Source of the DNA: Pseudomonadota bacterium
Lineage (GTDB): Bacteria; Desulfobacterota; Binatia; Binatales; Binataceae
Assembly: GCA_021323945.1 (NCBI GenBank)
Contig: JAJPKA010000017.1
Coordinates: forward strand, 219,990 to 283,989
Direction of reading: 5' to 3'
DNA: 64,000 nucleotides
How positions within the stretch are numbered: the first letter of the stretch is position 1; every line of letters begins with the position of its first letter. Of the stretch, positions 10,317 through 20,212 are shown piece after piece. Position numbers and translations under genes: made by a program. The notes beneath the pieces were generated by a model. The model did no database searches, was not told the origin of the DNA, and was given only the letters and a program-made list of their open reading frames with translations.

Positions 10317-11612
10317 CTATTTTGCGGGGCGGTTTTCGCCGGCTAAAGCAGAGTTGTACCTTCCGTTGGTCTCCGTGCTGCTGTCATCCAGCGAAGCCGG
10401 AATTGCCCGCTCATTCTCGGTCAGGGGGTGCGGCGACCACTTGTCCTCCCATTCGTTCCAGAGATCGCGCAAAAACGGCATCACCTCGCGTGCAAACAAT
10501 TCAGTACTCTTACGCACCAACTCCGGAGGCATCGATCCAAGCTGTATCAGCACCATCAGATGGCCACAGTTCAGGCTTGTAAGTGCATCGCGCAGTCGGT
10601 CACGTACGGTTCTAGGGGAGCCGGCAATGACATAGCCGCCATCAAGGAAGTCTTTCCATTTGAGACCCTCGCGCCGCAGTGCGGCGCGGGCTCCAACCTG
10701 TCCAAGAAAACCGGCCTTGATCGTGGTGAGAGTTCGATAACCTGGCGCATCGGCAAAGCCGTCATAAACGTGAAGGCAGCGGTTATAGAAATAGTCCATG
10801 TGGGGCGAATAATCCCGCTCGGCTTGCTGGTCGGTCTCAGCAACGGCCACGACCTGGGCGAAACCGAGGCTGTACGGATTGAGCGGTTTGTTCTTCTTCG
10901 CCATCACCCCCCAGTAACCGTCCGCAACTTTTTTGCCGGCTTTGTAACCGAAATACGACAGAAAGCTGTATTGATAACCGTGGTCGGCGCAGAAATCCCA
11001 CGTCTCGAGTGACCCGCCCCCGGGAATCCAGATTGGTGGGTGAGGGCGCTGCAACGGCTTGGGCCACAGATTCACGTACCGCAATTTGGTGAACTTGCCA
11101 TTAAAGGCGAAAACTCGCTCTTCGGTCCAGGCCTTGACGATCAAGTCGTGCGCCTCATGGTATTTTTCACGAAGCGTTGCTGGCACCTCACCATAACAAA
11201 AGTTCGTATCCATCGAGGTGCCGACCGGAAATCCCGCAACCAGGCGGCCGCCACTGAGCACGTCCAGCATCGCAAATTCCTCGGCCACTCTAATGGGTGG
11301 ATGATACAATGCTATGGAATTACCCAGTACCACCAGGTTGGCGCGACGAGTGCGCCTTGCCAGTGCGGCGGCCATAATGTTCGGCGATGGCATCAAGCCA
11401 TAGGCATTCTGGTGGTGCTCGTTGACCCCGAGTCCATCGAAACCCATTCGGTCGGCAAATTCGAGCTGATCGAGATACTCGTTGTAGAGCTGGTGGCCGA
11501 GCCTGGGATCATAAAGATGACGTGGGATATCTACCCAGACGCTGCGATATTTGTCCTTGAAATCGTCAGGAAGAAAGCGATAGGGCATAAGATGGAACCA
11601 GGTAAACTTCAT
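10317..11612 (-). CDS. LLM-class flavin-dependent oxidoreductase (close paralog of 8928-10211)
   Basis: Very similar throughout to the preceding ORF product: GVNEHHQNAYGLMPSPNIMAAALARRTRRANLVVLGNSIALYHPPIRVAEEFAMLDVLSGGRLVAGFPVGT. Confidence 0.88.
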   Translation of the reverse strand: MKFTWFHLMPYRFLPDDFKDKYRSVWVDIPRHLYDPRLGHQLYNEYLDQLEFADRMGFDGLGVNEHHQNAYGLMPSPNIMAAALARRTRRANLVVLGNSIALYHPPIRVAEEFAMLDVLSGGRLVAGFPVGTSMDTNFCYGEVPATLREKYHEAHDLIVKAWTEERVFAFNGKFTKLRYVNLWPKPLQRPHPPIWIPGGGSLETWDFCADHGYQYSFLSYFGYKAGKKVADGYWGVMAKKNKPLNPYSLGFAQVVAVAETDQQAERDYSPHMDYFYNRCLHVYDGFADAPGYRTLTTIKAGFLGQVGARAALRREGLKWKDFLDGGYVIAGSPRTVRDRLRDALTSLNCGHLMVLIQLGSMPPELVRKSTELFAREVMPFLRDLWNEWEDKWSPHPLTENERAIPASLDDSSTETNGRYNSALAGENRPAK

Positions 11613-11766
11613 GACGGCCCTTCCTCCATTTTCCGGCAGTCTTCAGCCGGTCCGATGAACGGAGCGCGCAGCGAGACGGATTTACTCTAGTCTAGAATAC
11701 AGCAGATCACCATTGGGCGGGAATGCGAAACAGCCCTTAAAACATCCGTATCCGGGAGAAGTTCTC

Positions 11767-12198
11767 TTGAAAGCAAAGTTGCAAAACGATCTCATGGCGG
11801 CGATGAAGGTAGCGGACAAACTCCGGGTCCTGACCCTGAGAGGCGTACTGACTGAAATAACCCGCCTGGAAAAGGATGTGCGTCGACCTGCGACCGAGCA
11901 GGAGATTGTTCAGCTCCTGAAACGCGAGCGCGCCCGCCGCGACGAGGCGATAGAATTCGCCCGCAAGGGAGGACGCCAAGACTTGCTCGAGCAGAATCAG
12001 AACGAAGCCAAAATCCTCGACGAGTACCTACCGTCGCTGCTCGAGCCTGACGAAGTCAGAGCCGCAATCCGCAGCCAGATAGCCTCGGGTATTTCGCAGA
12101 TTGGCCCCATCATGAGAGCATTGCGAGACGAATTTGGTGCGAGACTGGACGGCAAGATGGCCAGCCAACTGGTCAAGGAGGCACTCGGCACAAAATAG
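11767..12198 (+). CDS. GatB/YqeY domain protein (probable TTG start)
   Basis: LKAKLQNDLMAAMKVADKLRVLTLRGVLTEI ... LDEYLPSLLEPDEV ... GKMASQLVKEAL. Family N-terminus begins at the TTG at 11767, preceded by GGGAGAAG; the listed ATG at 11713 adds an unlikely leader. Confidence 0.85.
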   Translation: MKAKLQNDLMAAMKVADKLRVLTLRGVLTEITRLEKDVRRPATEQEIVQLLKRERARRDEAIEFARKGGRQDLLEQNQNEAKILDEYLPSLLEPDEVRAAIRSQIASGISQIGPIMRALRDEFGARLDGKMASQLVKEALGTK

Positions 12199-12390
12199 CT
12201 TCCCGTCAGAACCGCCCCAATGGCGCTGGCTCAGGGTAGCTGTTCGGTAAGAGGTCTTGAAGAGAAGGGTTCACCACTCAAGCTTGTGTCGATTCGCGAA
12301 TTGACAACACTTCGCATGGCTCTCGCCGGCTGAACGAAAACTCCCGATTCGGAGTTTTGCAGCTCGAAGACGCAACCTGAAGGAGACAAG

Positions 12391-13542
12391 ATGGCCGCGG
12401 TAAAACCATTCCGCATCAATGTTCCCGATGCCGTGCTGCGTGACTTGCGTGAGCGCTTGGAGCGAACGCGGCTGCCAGGTGAAATTCCCGACTCAGGGTG
12501 GGATTACGGAACCAATCTCGCCTATCTCAAGCAGCTCATCGAGTATTGGCACGATCGCTACGACTGGCGCAAACACGAGGCCGAACTAAACCGGTTCGCC
12601 CAGTTCAAGGCGGATATCGATGGCCTCGGTATTCATTTCATCCACGAACCGGGCCGTGGTCGTAACCCCATGCCCCTGTTGCTGTCCCATGGATGGCCCG
12701 GGTCAGTTTATGAGTTCGTACAAATTATTCCGATGCTGACCGATCCGGCCGCTCATGGTGTACCTGAAGGACAGGCTTTTACGGTCGTGGCGCCATCTCT
12801 TCCCGGCTACGGTTTCAGTGATCATCCTCGGACGAGGGGCGTTAACATACAGGCGATCGCCGAGCTGTTTCACAAACTGATGACCGACGTGCTCGGGTAC
12901 GAGCGTTACGCTGCACAGGGCGGTGACTGGGGAGCAGCGATTACGTCGCGGCTTGGAGAGGTACATGGTGACAGCCTCTATGGAATTCACCTTAACTCAG
13001 TTTTCGTCGGACGACGAGCACACGAGGAAGGTGAAGGGCTGACCGATGAGGAAAAGCTATTTCTGGCTGACATGGATCGCTTTCGGCGTGAGGAGACCGG
13101 CTATCAATGGATCCAGGGAACCAAGCCGCAAACTCTCGCTTACGCTCTGAATGATTCACCGGCCGGGTTGGCTGCGTGGATAGTAGAGAAATTTCGGACG
13201 TGGAGTGATTGCGGTGGTGACGTCGAACGGCGCTTTACCAAGGACCAACTGTTGACTAACGTGACTATTTACTGGGTGACAGAATCCATCAACTCATCAA
13301 CTCGGCTCTACTACGAGGCGCGCCATCATCCGTGGCAACCCGATCCACGAAAGCGGATTGAGACACCAACCGGCGCGGCGATTTTTCCCGGCGAGATCTT
13401 ACGGCCGCCACGCCGCTGGGCCGAGGCCGTCTTCAATATTCAGCGATGGACAGTAATGCCCCGCGGTGGACATTTCGCCGCCATGGAAGAGCCTGGCCTG
13501 CTAGCAGACGATATACGAGCATTTTTCACCGGTCGTCGATAA
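12391..13542 (+). CDS. epoxide hydrolase (EHN N-terminal domain, alpha/beta hydrolase)
   Basis: FRINVPDAVLRDLRERLERTRLPGE EHN motif; LLLSHGWPGSVYEF; AAQGGDWGAAITSRLG nucleophile region; C-terminal PRGGHFAAMEEPGLL. Confidence 0.9.
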   Translation: MAAVKPFRINVPDAVLRDLRERLERTRLPGEIPDSGWDYGTNLAYLKQLIEYWHDRYDWRKHEAELNRFAQFKADIDGLGIHFIHEPGRGRNPMPLLLSHGWPGSVYEFVQIIPMLTDPAAHGVPEGQAFTVVAPSLPGYGFSDHPRTRGVNIQAIAELFHKLMTDVLGYERYAAQGGDWGAAITSRLGEVHGDSLYGIHLNSVFVGRRAHEEGEGLTDEEKLFLADMDRFRREETGYQWIQGTKPQTLAYALNDSPAGLAAWIVEKFRTWSDCGGDVERRFTKDQLLTNVTIYWVTESINSSTRLYYEARHHPWQPDPRKRIETPTGAAIFPGEILRPPRRWAEAVFNIQRWTVMPRGGHFAAMEEPGLLADDIRAFFTGRR

Positions 13543-13548
13543 TCAATC

Positions 13549-14355
13549 TCACGGATAAGGGTAGGGGGCGAGGCCGGGACCAGGACCGAAAGGCGAGCCC
13601 CCATAAGGTGAGCCATATGGACCGTACGGGGACCCGAACGGCGGTGAAAAGGGGCCGCCATATGGCCCGCCATACGGTGAAGCCACAAAAGGGCTTGAGC
13701 CAAAGGAAAAACCGCTTCCGCCACTCGCGATACCCATACCGAGGACGCCCAGTAACGCAATCAGCGGTAACATCGAAGTAAGCTGCTGTGCATAGGGATT
13801 CGCCTGTTGAGCTTTGTAGCTATCAGGCCCCGGATAGGCGGAAACGTCGGGTGAGGACGATAGAGCCGAGCCTGCATCCGAGCTCGACGAGGCAGACGGT
13901 GGATAGGATGCATACGGATTATTTGAAGAGCCAGTGGCCGGATGGTTCGCTGCCAGCAGCTCCGGTCGGACATTAATCCGATTGTCTACTACGACCGTTC
14001 GATCATGCAAAAAGCGGCGAGTTTTCTTTGTCGCATCCGATTTTCCGAAATCTGAGCCGACAAATCCGTACAAGATCACCATTCGATGTCCATCGGGAGT
14101 GTGCAAAACCTGCGCACCGACCAACGGCAACTTGTTCTCTTTCAGGAACTGGGTTAGGGCTTCACTCTCGCTGCGTTCGAGGGTGTAACCGCCTTCGCTT
14201 GGAGAATCCGAAGGCGTCGAGTAAGTGTCAGGTTCGCTTGAGGCAGAGCCAGAGTAGCGAGAGCCGACGGTTTCGGCGGCTGAGATCCAAACTTGGGCCA
14301 TCGTGATTGAAACGCCGAACCAAACAGCGAAAATCATTTGAATCCATCGCCGCAT
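13549..14355 (-). CDS. secreted hypothetical protein with Gly/Pro/Tyr/Phe-rich C-terminal tail
   Basis: N-terminal hydrophobic signal; PLVGAQVLHTPDGHRMVILYGFVGSDFGKSD core; tail GGPYGGPFSPPFGSPYGPYGSPYGGSPFGPGPG. Confidence 0.65.
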   Translation of the reverse strand: MRRWIQMIFAVWFGVSITMAQVWISAAETVGSRYSGSASSEPDTYSTPSDSPSEGGYTLERSESEALTQFLKENKLPLVGAQVLHTPDGHRMVILYGFVGSDFGKSDATKKTRRFLHDRTVVVDNRINVRPELLAANHPATGSSNNPYASYPPSASSSSDAGSALSSSPDVSAYPGPDSYKAQQANPYAQQLTSMLPLIALLGVLGMGIASGGSGFSFGSSPFVASPYGGPYGGPFSPPFGSPYGPYGSPYGGSPFGPGPGLAPYPYP

Positions 14356-14555
14356 GTTGCGATCTTACTCCTTTGCCGGAGGCGGAACATAGCCCAACAT
14401 AATCGTCCCTCGGTTACTTATCCCAAGCTCAATATAAGTACGAATTGCCTAAAAGATAGGAGTTGGGTAAATACGCTTCACGAATTCAACGGCCAAGCCG
14501 CTTTCAGCTAGTATAGGCGGTGAGGCTCGCGTGAAGTTCACGACGTGAGGCTACG

Positions 14556-15167
14556 ATGCAGGCCGGTTTAGCCATGCCAAACGCACCACGAATGCATTCC
14601 GAACAGCTTTTTTCGCCGTTGTTCTTGACTGCGTTGCTCGCAGGGTCGCTTCTTAGTGGATATGGATGTAGCGAACAACGCGCGCCAATGCAGGTGTCCG
14701 TTACCCAGCTAGCCCCTTATGTGAATGCAGCAAAAGATCCGAGCTGCCCGATGCCGGTCCTCGAAACAATGCCCGTTGGTTCTTATACCCAGGTGGCTAT
14801 CGTGGAAGCTTGGGCGGATCTAAAGGACACCAAAGAGGATGTGCTCCCGGCCCTAAGACGCAAGGCATGCGAGACCGGGGCGGACGCGCTGATCATCCTC
14901 AACAGTACTCACCAGGATGTGAAACGGTTACTTTACCAAGCCTCGCCCAATGAGCAGTTAAATGAGACGACCCAACAGAATGTCTACGCCGGACAGGGTG
15001 AATACATCCAAGAGATGGAACACACCCGGCGGATAGGAGAAGCGGGTCATAACGGTTTGTATGTTGATGCGATTGCCATTAATTACAAGAAGTCAGATGG
15101 AGACTCGGTGACGGGAAAGGCAGCTGTTTCAATGCCCGCAACCGAACCACTGGGTCCACAGAGTTAA
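14556..15167 (+). CDS. putative lipoprotein, unknown function
   Basis: Signal followed by lipobox-like LLSGYGCS. Confidence 0.65.
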   Translation: MQAGLAMPNAPRMHSEQLFSPLFLTALLAGSLLSGYGCSEQRAPMQVSVTQLAPYVNAAKDPSCPMPVLETMPVGSYTQVAIVEAWADLKDTKEDVLPALRRKACETGADALIILNSTHQDVKRLLYQASPNEQLNETTQQNVYAGQGEYIQEMEHTRRIGEAGHNGLYVDAIAINYKKSDGDSVTGKAAVSMPATEPLGPQS

Positions 15168-15206
15168 GCCAAGGGCCGCATGCGGCAAATCCGACTGACA
15201 ACATAT

Positions 15207-15248
15207 CCAGCAGTTTACGCTACCGCTCCAGCAGTCTACGCTACGCAG
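15207..15248. repeat. two imperfect 21-bp tandem units
   Basis: ccagcagtttacgctaccgct / ccagcagtctacgctacgcag. Confidence 0.6.
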
Positions 15249-15396
15249 GCTGCCCGGGTTGGAACCGATTAGCGGCCGCATCAGTCGGCACACCTGACCT
15301 CGCCTTGCAGGTTTCTTGAAGTTGCAACCGATCGCACTCGGGAAACTTAGTAAGGCGTGCTGAAGCTCGGAAAACCTTGTGGCTAATTACATAAGG

Positions 15397-16167
15397 TTAC
15401 GGATGCAGCGCTTGAGCAGACTCAGCACCCGAGACCGCCAAAGCTTGGGGGCTAAAAAACCGGATAAGTTCAACTCGTTCCAGTTCAGGCCCGTGAGCGG
15501 TGCCTTCAAGAGCGAGCGTTTTGATTAATCCCACATGCGGTGCATAGTAATCCTCGTAAACGAGACGGAGCGGTTTGCCAATTTTCGCGTATGAGCCGCC
15601 TTCGTATAGCGCCTCGGTTTCGATCCGCATGCAGCCGCTGAAGTGACCAGCGGGAACAACGATATCGGCGGGCTCAAAGAAAGTCCGATGAAGCTGTCGA
15701 ATATCGAACGATCCAGGCAAATGACCAAAAGGAAATATCTGACTTTTCCAATTGATTCCTGGCATCAAGGTGGCAGGCATGAAGGCACCTTCCTCGGAAC
15801 GGCCCCAGGCTGGGGCTTCAATATCGTCTTTTGAGTAATCAAGCCCCGAGAGGCGAGTCCAATAGCCGTTCCGGGTGATGTAAACAATCGGACGAATACC
15901 ACCGCGGTCCATATTGTAGTATTCTTCCACTACCTGGCCCGTAATGTTCAGCGAGGGAACGTACTTCTCGCCAATCGCCTTGTCCGTCACTACGTATGTC
16001 TTGTGTTGACTCTTGCTGTTGACACGATAGGTCCATACGCTGTTGGGGGCGAGGGGAAAAAAGTCATGAGCCAGCTTCGGATTGAATTGAGCTGTCTTCC
16101 CTTGGCAACCGAGCATCGGTACTGACAAGATCACGCACACCGAAAGCGCAATTACCTCGCGAACCAT
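15397..16167 (-). CDS. putative lipoprotein, unknown function
   Basis: Signal with lipobox-like LSVPMLGC; FFPLAPNSVWTYRV motif; continuous ORF. Confidence 0.65.
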   Translation of the reverse strand: MVREVIALSVCVILSVPMLGCQGKTAQFNPKLAHDFFPLAPNSVWTYRVNSKSQHKTYVVTDKAIGEKYVPSLNITGQVVEEYYNMDRGGIRPIVYITRNGYWTRLSGLDYSKDDIEAPAWGRSEEGAFMPATLMPGINWKSQIFPFGHLPGSFDIRQLHRTFFEPADIVVPAGHFSGCMRIETEALYEGGSYAKIGKPLRLVYEDYYAPHVGLIKTLALEGTAHGPELERVELIRFFSPQALAVSGAESAQALHP

Positions 16168-16382
16168 CTGCTTGATTCCTCCTGGTTTACGCCCGCCATA
16201 AAGATTCAGCTATTCAGGCAACGACGCACGAAGCGGAAGCAGCCACACACCATGAGAAGCCACCAGCGAAACAGCAGGTCATAATCAAACTTCGCGCGTT
16301 GTCCGGTTCTTGGCAAGACAAAAAACGAGTTATCCTGTTGTCGTATCGCTCCAATTCGCCACAAAAGTTTTGAGCTCCCAAT

Positions 16383-16419
16383 AAAAAAGGGGCGGTCGAG
16401 CGAATCATTCTCAACCGCC
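16383..16419 (-). terminator. rho-independent terminator downstream of the MMPL gene
   Basis: Minus strand GGCGGTTGAG-AATGATTCG-CTCGACCGCC followed by CCTTTTTT: 10-bp stem with one T-G wobble, 9-nt loop, T-tract. Confidence 0.8.
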
Positions 16420-16455
16420 GTGGACGGAAGCCCTCTTTTTTCAAGTAATCGGAAT

Positions 16456-18879
16456 CTAGGACGCTGCGGCCCTCAGTTCGCGCTCACGTATCATCGACTT
16501 GCCGCCAAACACAAACTTTGGCCGTGCCCACGACAGGTAACACGGCAGGATTATGACGCCGGCGACCATGTTGGTCGCCATGAGGAAGATTAGAAGGGTG
16601 CTCATCTCGCTGTGGAAAAGCAGCGGCGAGAACACCCAGGGAATAATACCGCCGATCATCACCAGAAAGGTGTTGAACACCGCCACGCCGGTGCTCTTGA
16701 GTGCGAGCACAATAGCGTCATCTACCTCCATCCCGCCCATCACTTCATCCCGAATCCGCGAGACCATGTAGATACCATAATCGACGCCTAGTCCGATGCC
16801 TAGTGAAATGACCGGGATGGTATCGATGGTTAGGCCGATTCCCCGGGCATTCATGTAAATGAAAGCTCCAAAGTTGGCAAGCACGCACGAAAACAGGAAC
16901 ATAAATCCTGCCACGAATGAGCGGAACGAGATCACGCAGAACAGCCAAACGACTGCGAGCACGAATGAGATGTTAAGGAAATCCAACTGCTTAAGGACGT
17001 CGTTTGCAGCAAGGTACAAGCCGGCGATACCAGCCAGATAATGGACCTGCACGTGGCTCAAATTGGGGTCAGGCGTCACTCGCTCCCTGACGAACCGCGC
17101 GATTTCGGCGCGGATGTCGTTGAGGGTCCCGTAGGTATGGTCACGCAGCAACACCCTTATGCAGGTGTCATTGTTCGAGCGATTGGAAATAAACCGCTCC
17201 AATTCACCTGGCGCGGAGCCGTTGAGAAACAGAAACCAAAGATTACCCGACATTTCGAGCGATTCCGGCGTGGCGAGGTACTTCGGATAGCCGTAGTGAA
17301 ACATCTGGTTAAACGGCTCGGAGACGGTGGATGCGAATGACACCACCTGACCAACTTTCGGGTCGTTGAAGAGGTATGAGCGCATGTCGGACACCATGCG
17401 CAGAACGTTAGGTCCCAGTACTGACTGCTGGTCTGGGTATGAGGGCGTCGTCAGAATCACCCAGCCGTCTTCCAAAGGAAATTTCTTGCCAACGGCGGCT
17501 ATGTCCAGGTTAACCTTGGCGTTCGGTTTATACAGCGGTGTGCCAGGCGTCGAATACCCAATCTTTGAGTCGAGTCCCGAAACTATTCCATAGATTAGAA
17601 ATATGGCCGAACCCCAGAGCAGCACCTTCCGCAGCGCTCCCGGCCGCGTCGGAATGTGTACGAACCAGTCGAGCGCACCAATGATCCGCTCCATCCATTG
17701 GCTCTGGCTTCGCGCCCTGGTTTTCCGGTGTCGCAGCTCTGGTACCCCCAGATAGCTCATCAGGATGGGCTGGAAGATAAAAACCATAGTAAGGCTGCCA
17801 AGCAACCAAACGGTACCTGCCAAGGCGATATGCTGGAGGACCGGGATTCCACCGAAAGAGATAAATATGATGCCGCTGACGTCGGCAAGGATCGAAAGCA
17901 GTCCCGGCGGCAACATAAAGTCGGTGGTTGCCGCGCATGCGGCCATCTTGTCCCCCAATCGATCTAGCTCATCGTGATAACGACCTTGCCACTGAATACC
18001 GTGACTCATGTCGCGGGCGGTCAGGATAAACGGGATGACCAGCATTACAGGGTCGAAGTCGTAACCCATCAAACCGACGAAACCAAGTCCCCAGATTGCA
18101 GACAAGGTACCGGTTACGATTGGTGCCCACCAACGGCTCCGCTGGCTGCCAGTGGCCCACAGGATCAGAACCATCACGCCAAGTGCAGCAACAAACAGTA
18201 CGATGAGGACTGGCGTATAGTAATAGCCGTAGCCCCGCACCATCGGCTCGCCCGAGACAAAAATATCGTTGTTCGCGTCCTGGTATCTGTTGACAATGTC
18301 CCGGACCTGATAGAAGAGCCGGCGGTAGTCTAAACCCCGTTCATTGAATGATGCCGTAACGAGCGCACTCTTGTTATCGGCGCTGACGTACTGGCTGATG
18401 TTGGCGCGGTTAGCCATGACGTGATTCCGGAGAGCCTCGATGCCGGCCTGTGTTTTCGGCACCTCCGGGAACATAAACGGTTTGATGGTAAGCGAGCCCG
18501 GTGTGGTTTCAGAAAAACTCACCCGATACGAAGCGATCGACAACACTTCGTTGTGGTCGACCCCGGGAAGTTTGTCTACGTCACGCTGAATGCCCTGGAT
18601 CTTTGATAGCGTATCGTAGTTAAAGATGTCTCCGTGTTTTACTTGGATCATCACCGACAGGGTTTGCGCGCCCCCGTAGCGATGCCACTTTTCGTAGAGC
18701 TGGACGTTGGGATGGTAGGAGGGGAAGAAGTCATCGAAATTGGTCCGAATAGTGACTTGCGAGCAGTAATAGACTGCTGCCGCACTTATGGCGAGCAACA
18801 CGCCCCCGATAATCGCTCGGAAGCGCAGAACAAAATCACCGATTCGCACCGAGGTCAGTTTTACTGAACTGCTTGCCAT
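16456..18879 (-). CDS. MMPL/RND-superfamily transporter
   Basis: 807 aa with repeated TM blocks and duplicated RND-like halves; GIGLGVDYGIYMVSRIRDE motif. Confidence 0.88.
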   Translation of the reverse strand: MASSSVKLTSVRIGDFVLRFRAIIGGVLLAISAAAVYYCSQVTIRTNFDDFFPSYHPNVQLYEKWHRYGGAQTLSVMIQVKHGDIFNYDTLSKIQGIQRDVDKLPGVDHNEVLSIASYRVSFSETTPGSLTIKPFMFPEVPKTQAGIEALRNHVMANRANISQYVSADNKSALVTASFNERGLDYRRLFYQVRDIVNRYQDANNDIFVSGEPMVRGYGYYYTPVLIVLFVAALGVMVLILWATGSQRSRWWAPIVTGTLSAIWGLGFVGLMGYDFDPVMLVIPFILTARDMSHGIQWQGRYHDELDRLGDKMAACAATTDFMLPPGLLSILADVSGIIFISFGGIPVLQHIALAGTVWLLGSLTMVFIFQPILMSYLGVPELRHRKTRARSQSQWMERIIGALDWFVHIPTRPGALRKVLLWGSAIFLIYGIVSGLDSKIGYSTPGTPLYKPNAKVNLDIAAVGKKFPLEDGWVILTTPSYPDQQSVLGPNVLRMVSDMRSYLFNDPKVGQVVSFASTVSEPFNQMFHYGYPKYLATPESLEMSGNLWFLFLNGSAPGELERFISNRSNNDTCIRVLLRDHTYGTLNDIRAEIARFVRERVTPDPNLSHVQVHYLAGIAGLYLAANDVLKQLDFLNISFVLAVVWLFCVISFRSFVAGFMFLFSCVLANFGAFIYMNARGIGLTIDTIPVISLGIGLGVDYGIYMVSRIRDEVMGGMEVDDAIVLALKSTGVAVFNTFLVMIGGIIPWVFSPLLFHSEMSTLLIFLMATNMVAGVIILPCYLSWARPKFVFGGKSMIRERELRAAAS

Positions 18880-19889
18880 TGGTCGCCCGCATTTCTCGTC
18901 AGGAGGATGGTTCCGTTCAAACCGACGGCAACACCCTGATTACCCGCAAACGCCATGTCGGTCAGGTCGTGGAATGTAGTGCGCGGTGCTTCCTGCCACT
19001 GATGGCCCGGACTGAGGACAAACATCCTGCCTCCGTTTCCACCCAGCCAAAGCCGCTTGCTCTCAGGATCTGTAGCAACAACGTAGGTGCCGACCTGATC
19101 AGGCAGCTTGGCCGGCTTCCACGTCTTTCCGCCATCTTCAGTAACCGCCAGTTCCCCGGCAAGTCCCGCCGCCACGGCGTGTAGAGGATCGGTGAAAGTG
19201 AGGGTGAAGTAGGGCCCAATTGTGAAGTCGCCCGTATTGCCACCGCTCGCTACAGTCCAGGTCTGGCCGCCATCTTTGGTGGTTAGAATCGTCGAAAACT
19301 CACCTGCTGCCCAACCTGTTTTCTTGTCCGTAAAAGTGACGTCAAAGAGGGTAATCAACTTGGGGGATTTCGCGCTTTGCCAATGAGCACCCCCATCATT
19401 GGTATGTAAGATGGTACCGTCAGCTCCCACCGCAACCGCCGTCTGGGGGTCGATTACCGCCACTTTAAACAGATTCTTCGTGGTTCCGGAATGTTGTACT
19501 GTCCAGGTCTTTCCGCCGTCGTTGCTGAAGAGAATGGTCCCTTCCTCGCCGACAATCCACGCCGCGCTGCCGTCCTCTGAAAATCGAATCGAATACAGAT
19601 CCCGATCCTGAAACAGCGCCGACCCGGGTCGCTCTTTAAGCGTCTGTTGAATCCAGGTCTTGCCATGATCGGTCGACGTCAGCAAGAGCGCCTTGGAGCC
19701 GACGATGTAAATGGTGCCGTCAGGTTTGACGGCAGTACCAAACAACGATAGCCACGGAGGTGCCGCGTGTCGTACCTGCGCCTCCATCGCACTGTGCCCG
19801 CACGGTGCGTACACCATCAATAACAGCGCACACGTGCTTAAAACAAAGGTTATCTGTCTTGTGGCCCTTTTCTTGTTCAAATTGGTCAT
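18861..19889 (-). CDS. YCF48/Hcf136-like beta-propeller protein (BNR/Asp-box repeats), secreted
   Basis: Repeated Asp boxes: TSTDHGKTW, SNDGGKTW, TNDGGAHW, TKDGGQTW, TEDGGKTW, TRNAGDQW; overlaps the MMPL gene by 19 bp. Confidence 0.87.
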   Translation of the reverse strand: MTNLNKKRATRQITFVLSTCALLLMVYAPCGHSAMEAQVRHAAPPWLSLFGTAVKPDGTIYIVGSKALLLTSTDHGKTWIQQTLKERPGSALFQDRDLYSIRFSEDGSAAWIVGEEGTILFSNDGGKTWTVQHSGTTKNLFKVAVIDPQTAVAVGADGTILHTNDGGAHWQSAKSPKLITLFDVTFTDKKTGWAAGEFSTILTTKDGGQTWTVASGGNTGDFTIGPYFTLTFTDPLHAVAAGLAGELAVTEDGGKTWKPAKLPDQVGTYVVATDPESKRLWLGGNGGRMFVLSPGHQWQEAPRTTFHDLTDMAFAGNQGVAVGLNGTILLTRNAGDQWQAVQ

Positions 19890-20212
19890 GCTTGGCAGTG
19901 GTCGCTGGCTAGCCTACCCGGCAACCATACTAATTGGCGTTCAGTCACGAATAGGCATCCGTAGCCTTTATGTGATAACTACCCTTTTCAAGTAGGACAC
20001 CTTCTCACCAAAGTCAAATTCTCGAACCGCTTACAATATGGCCCGAGCTGCTGTCAAGGGAACGGTGGTAGTAGTCGAGCCGATCATGCTGGCAACTTGG
20101 GCTGATATATGACTCCTGACGAAAGTAGTGTTGATGATACTTGCAGGTGGAACTCGGTAGCCAATGACCAAGCGTATCGCGTTCGAGGACCCGCATCTCC
20201 GCATCGAGGTGG

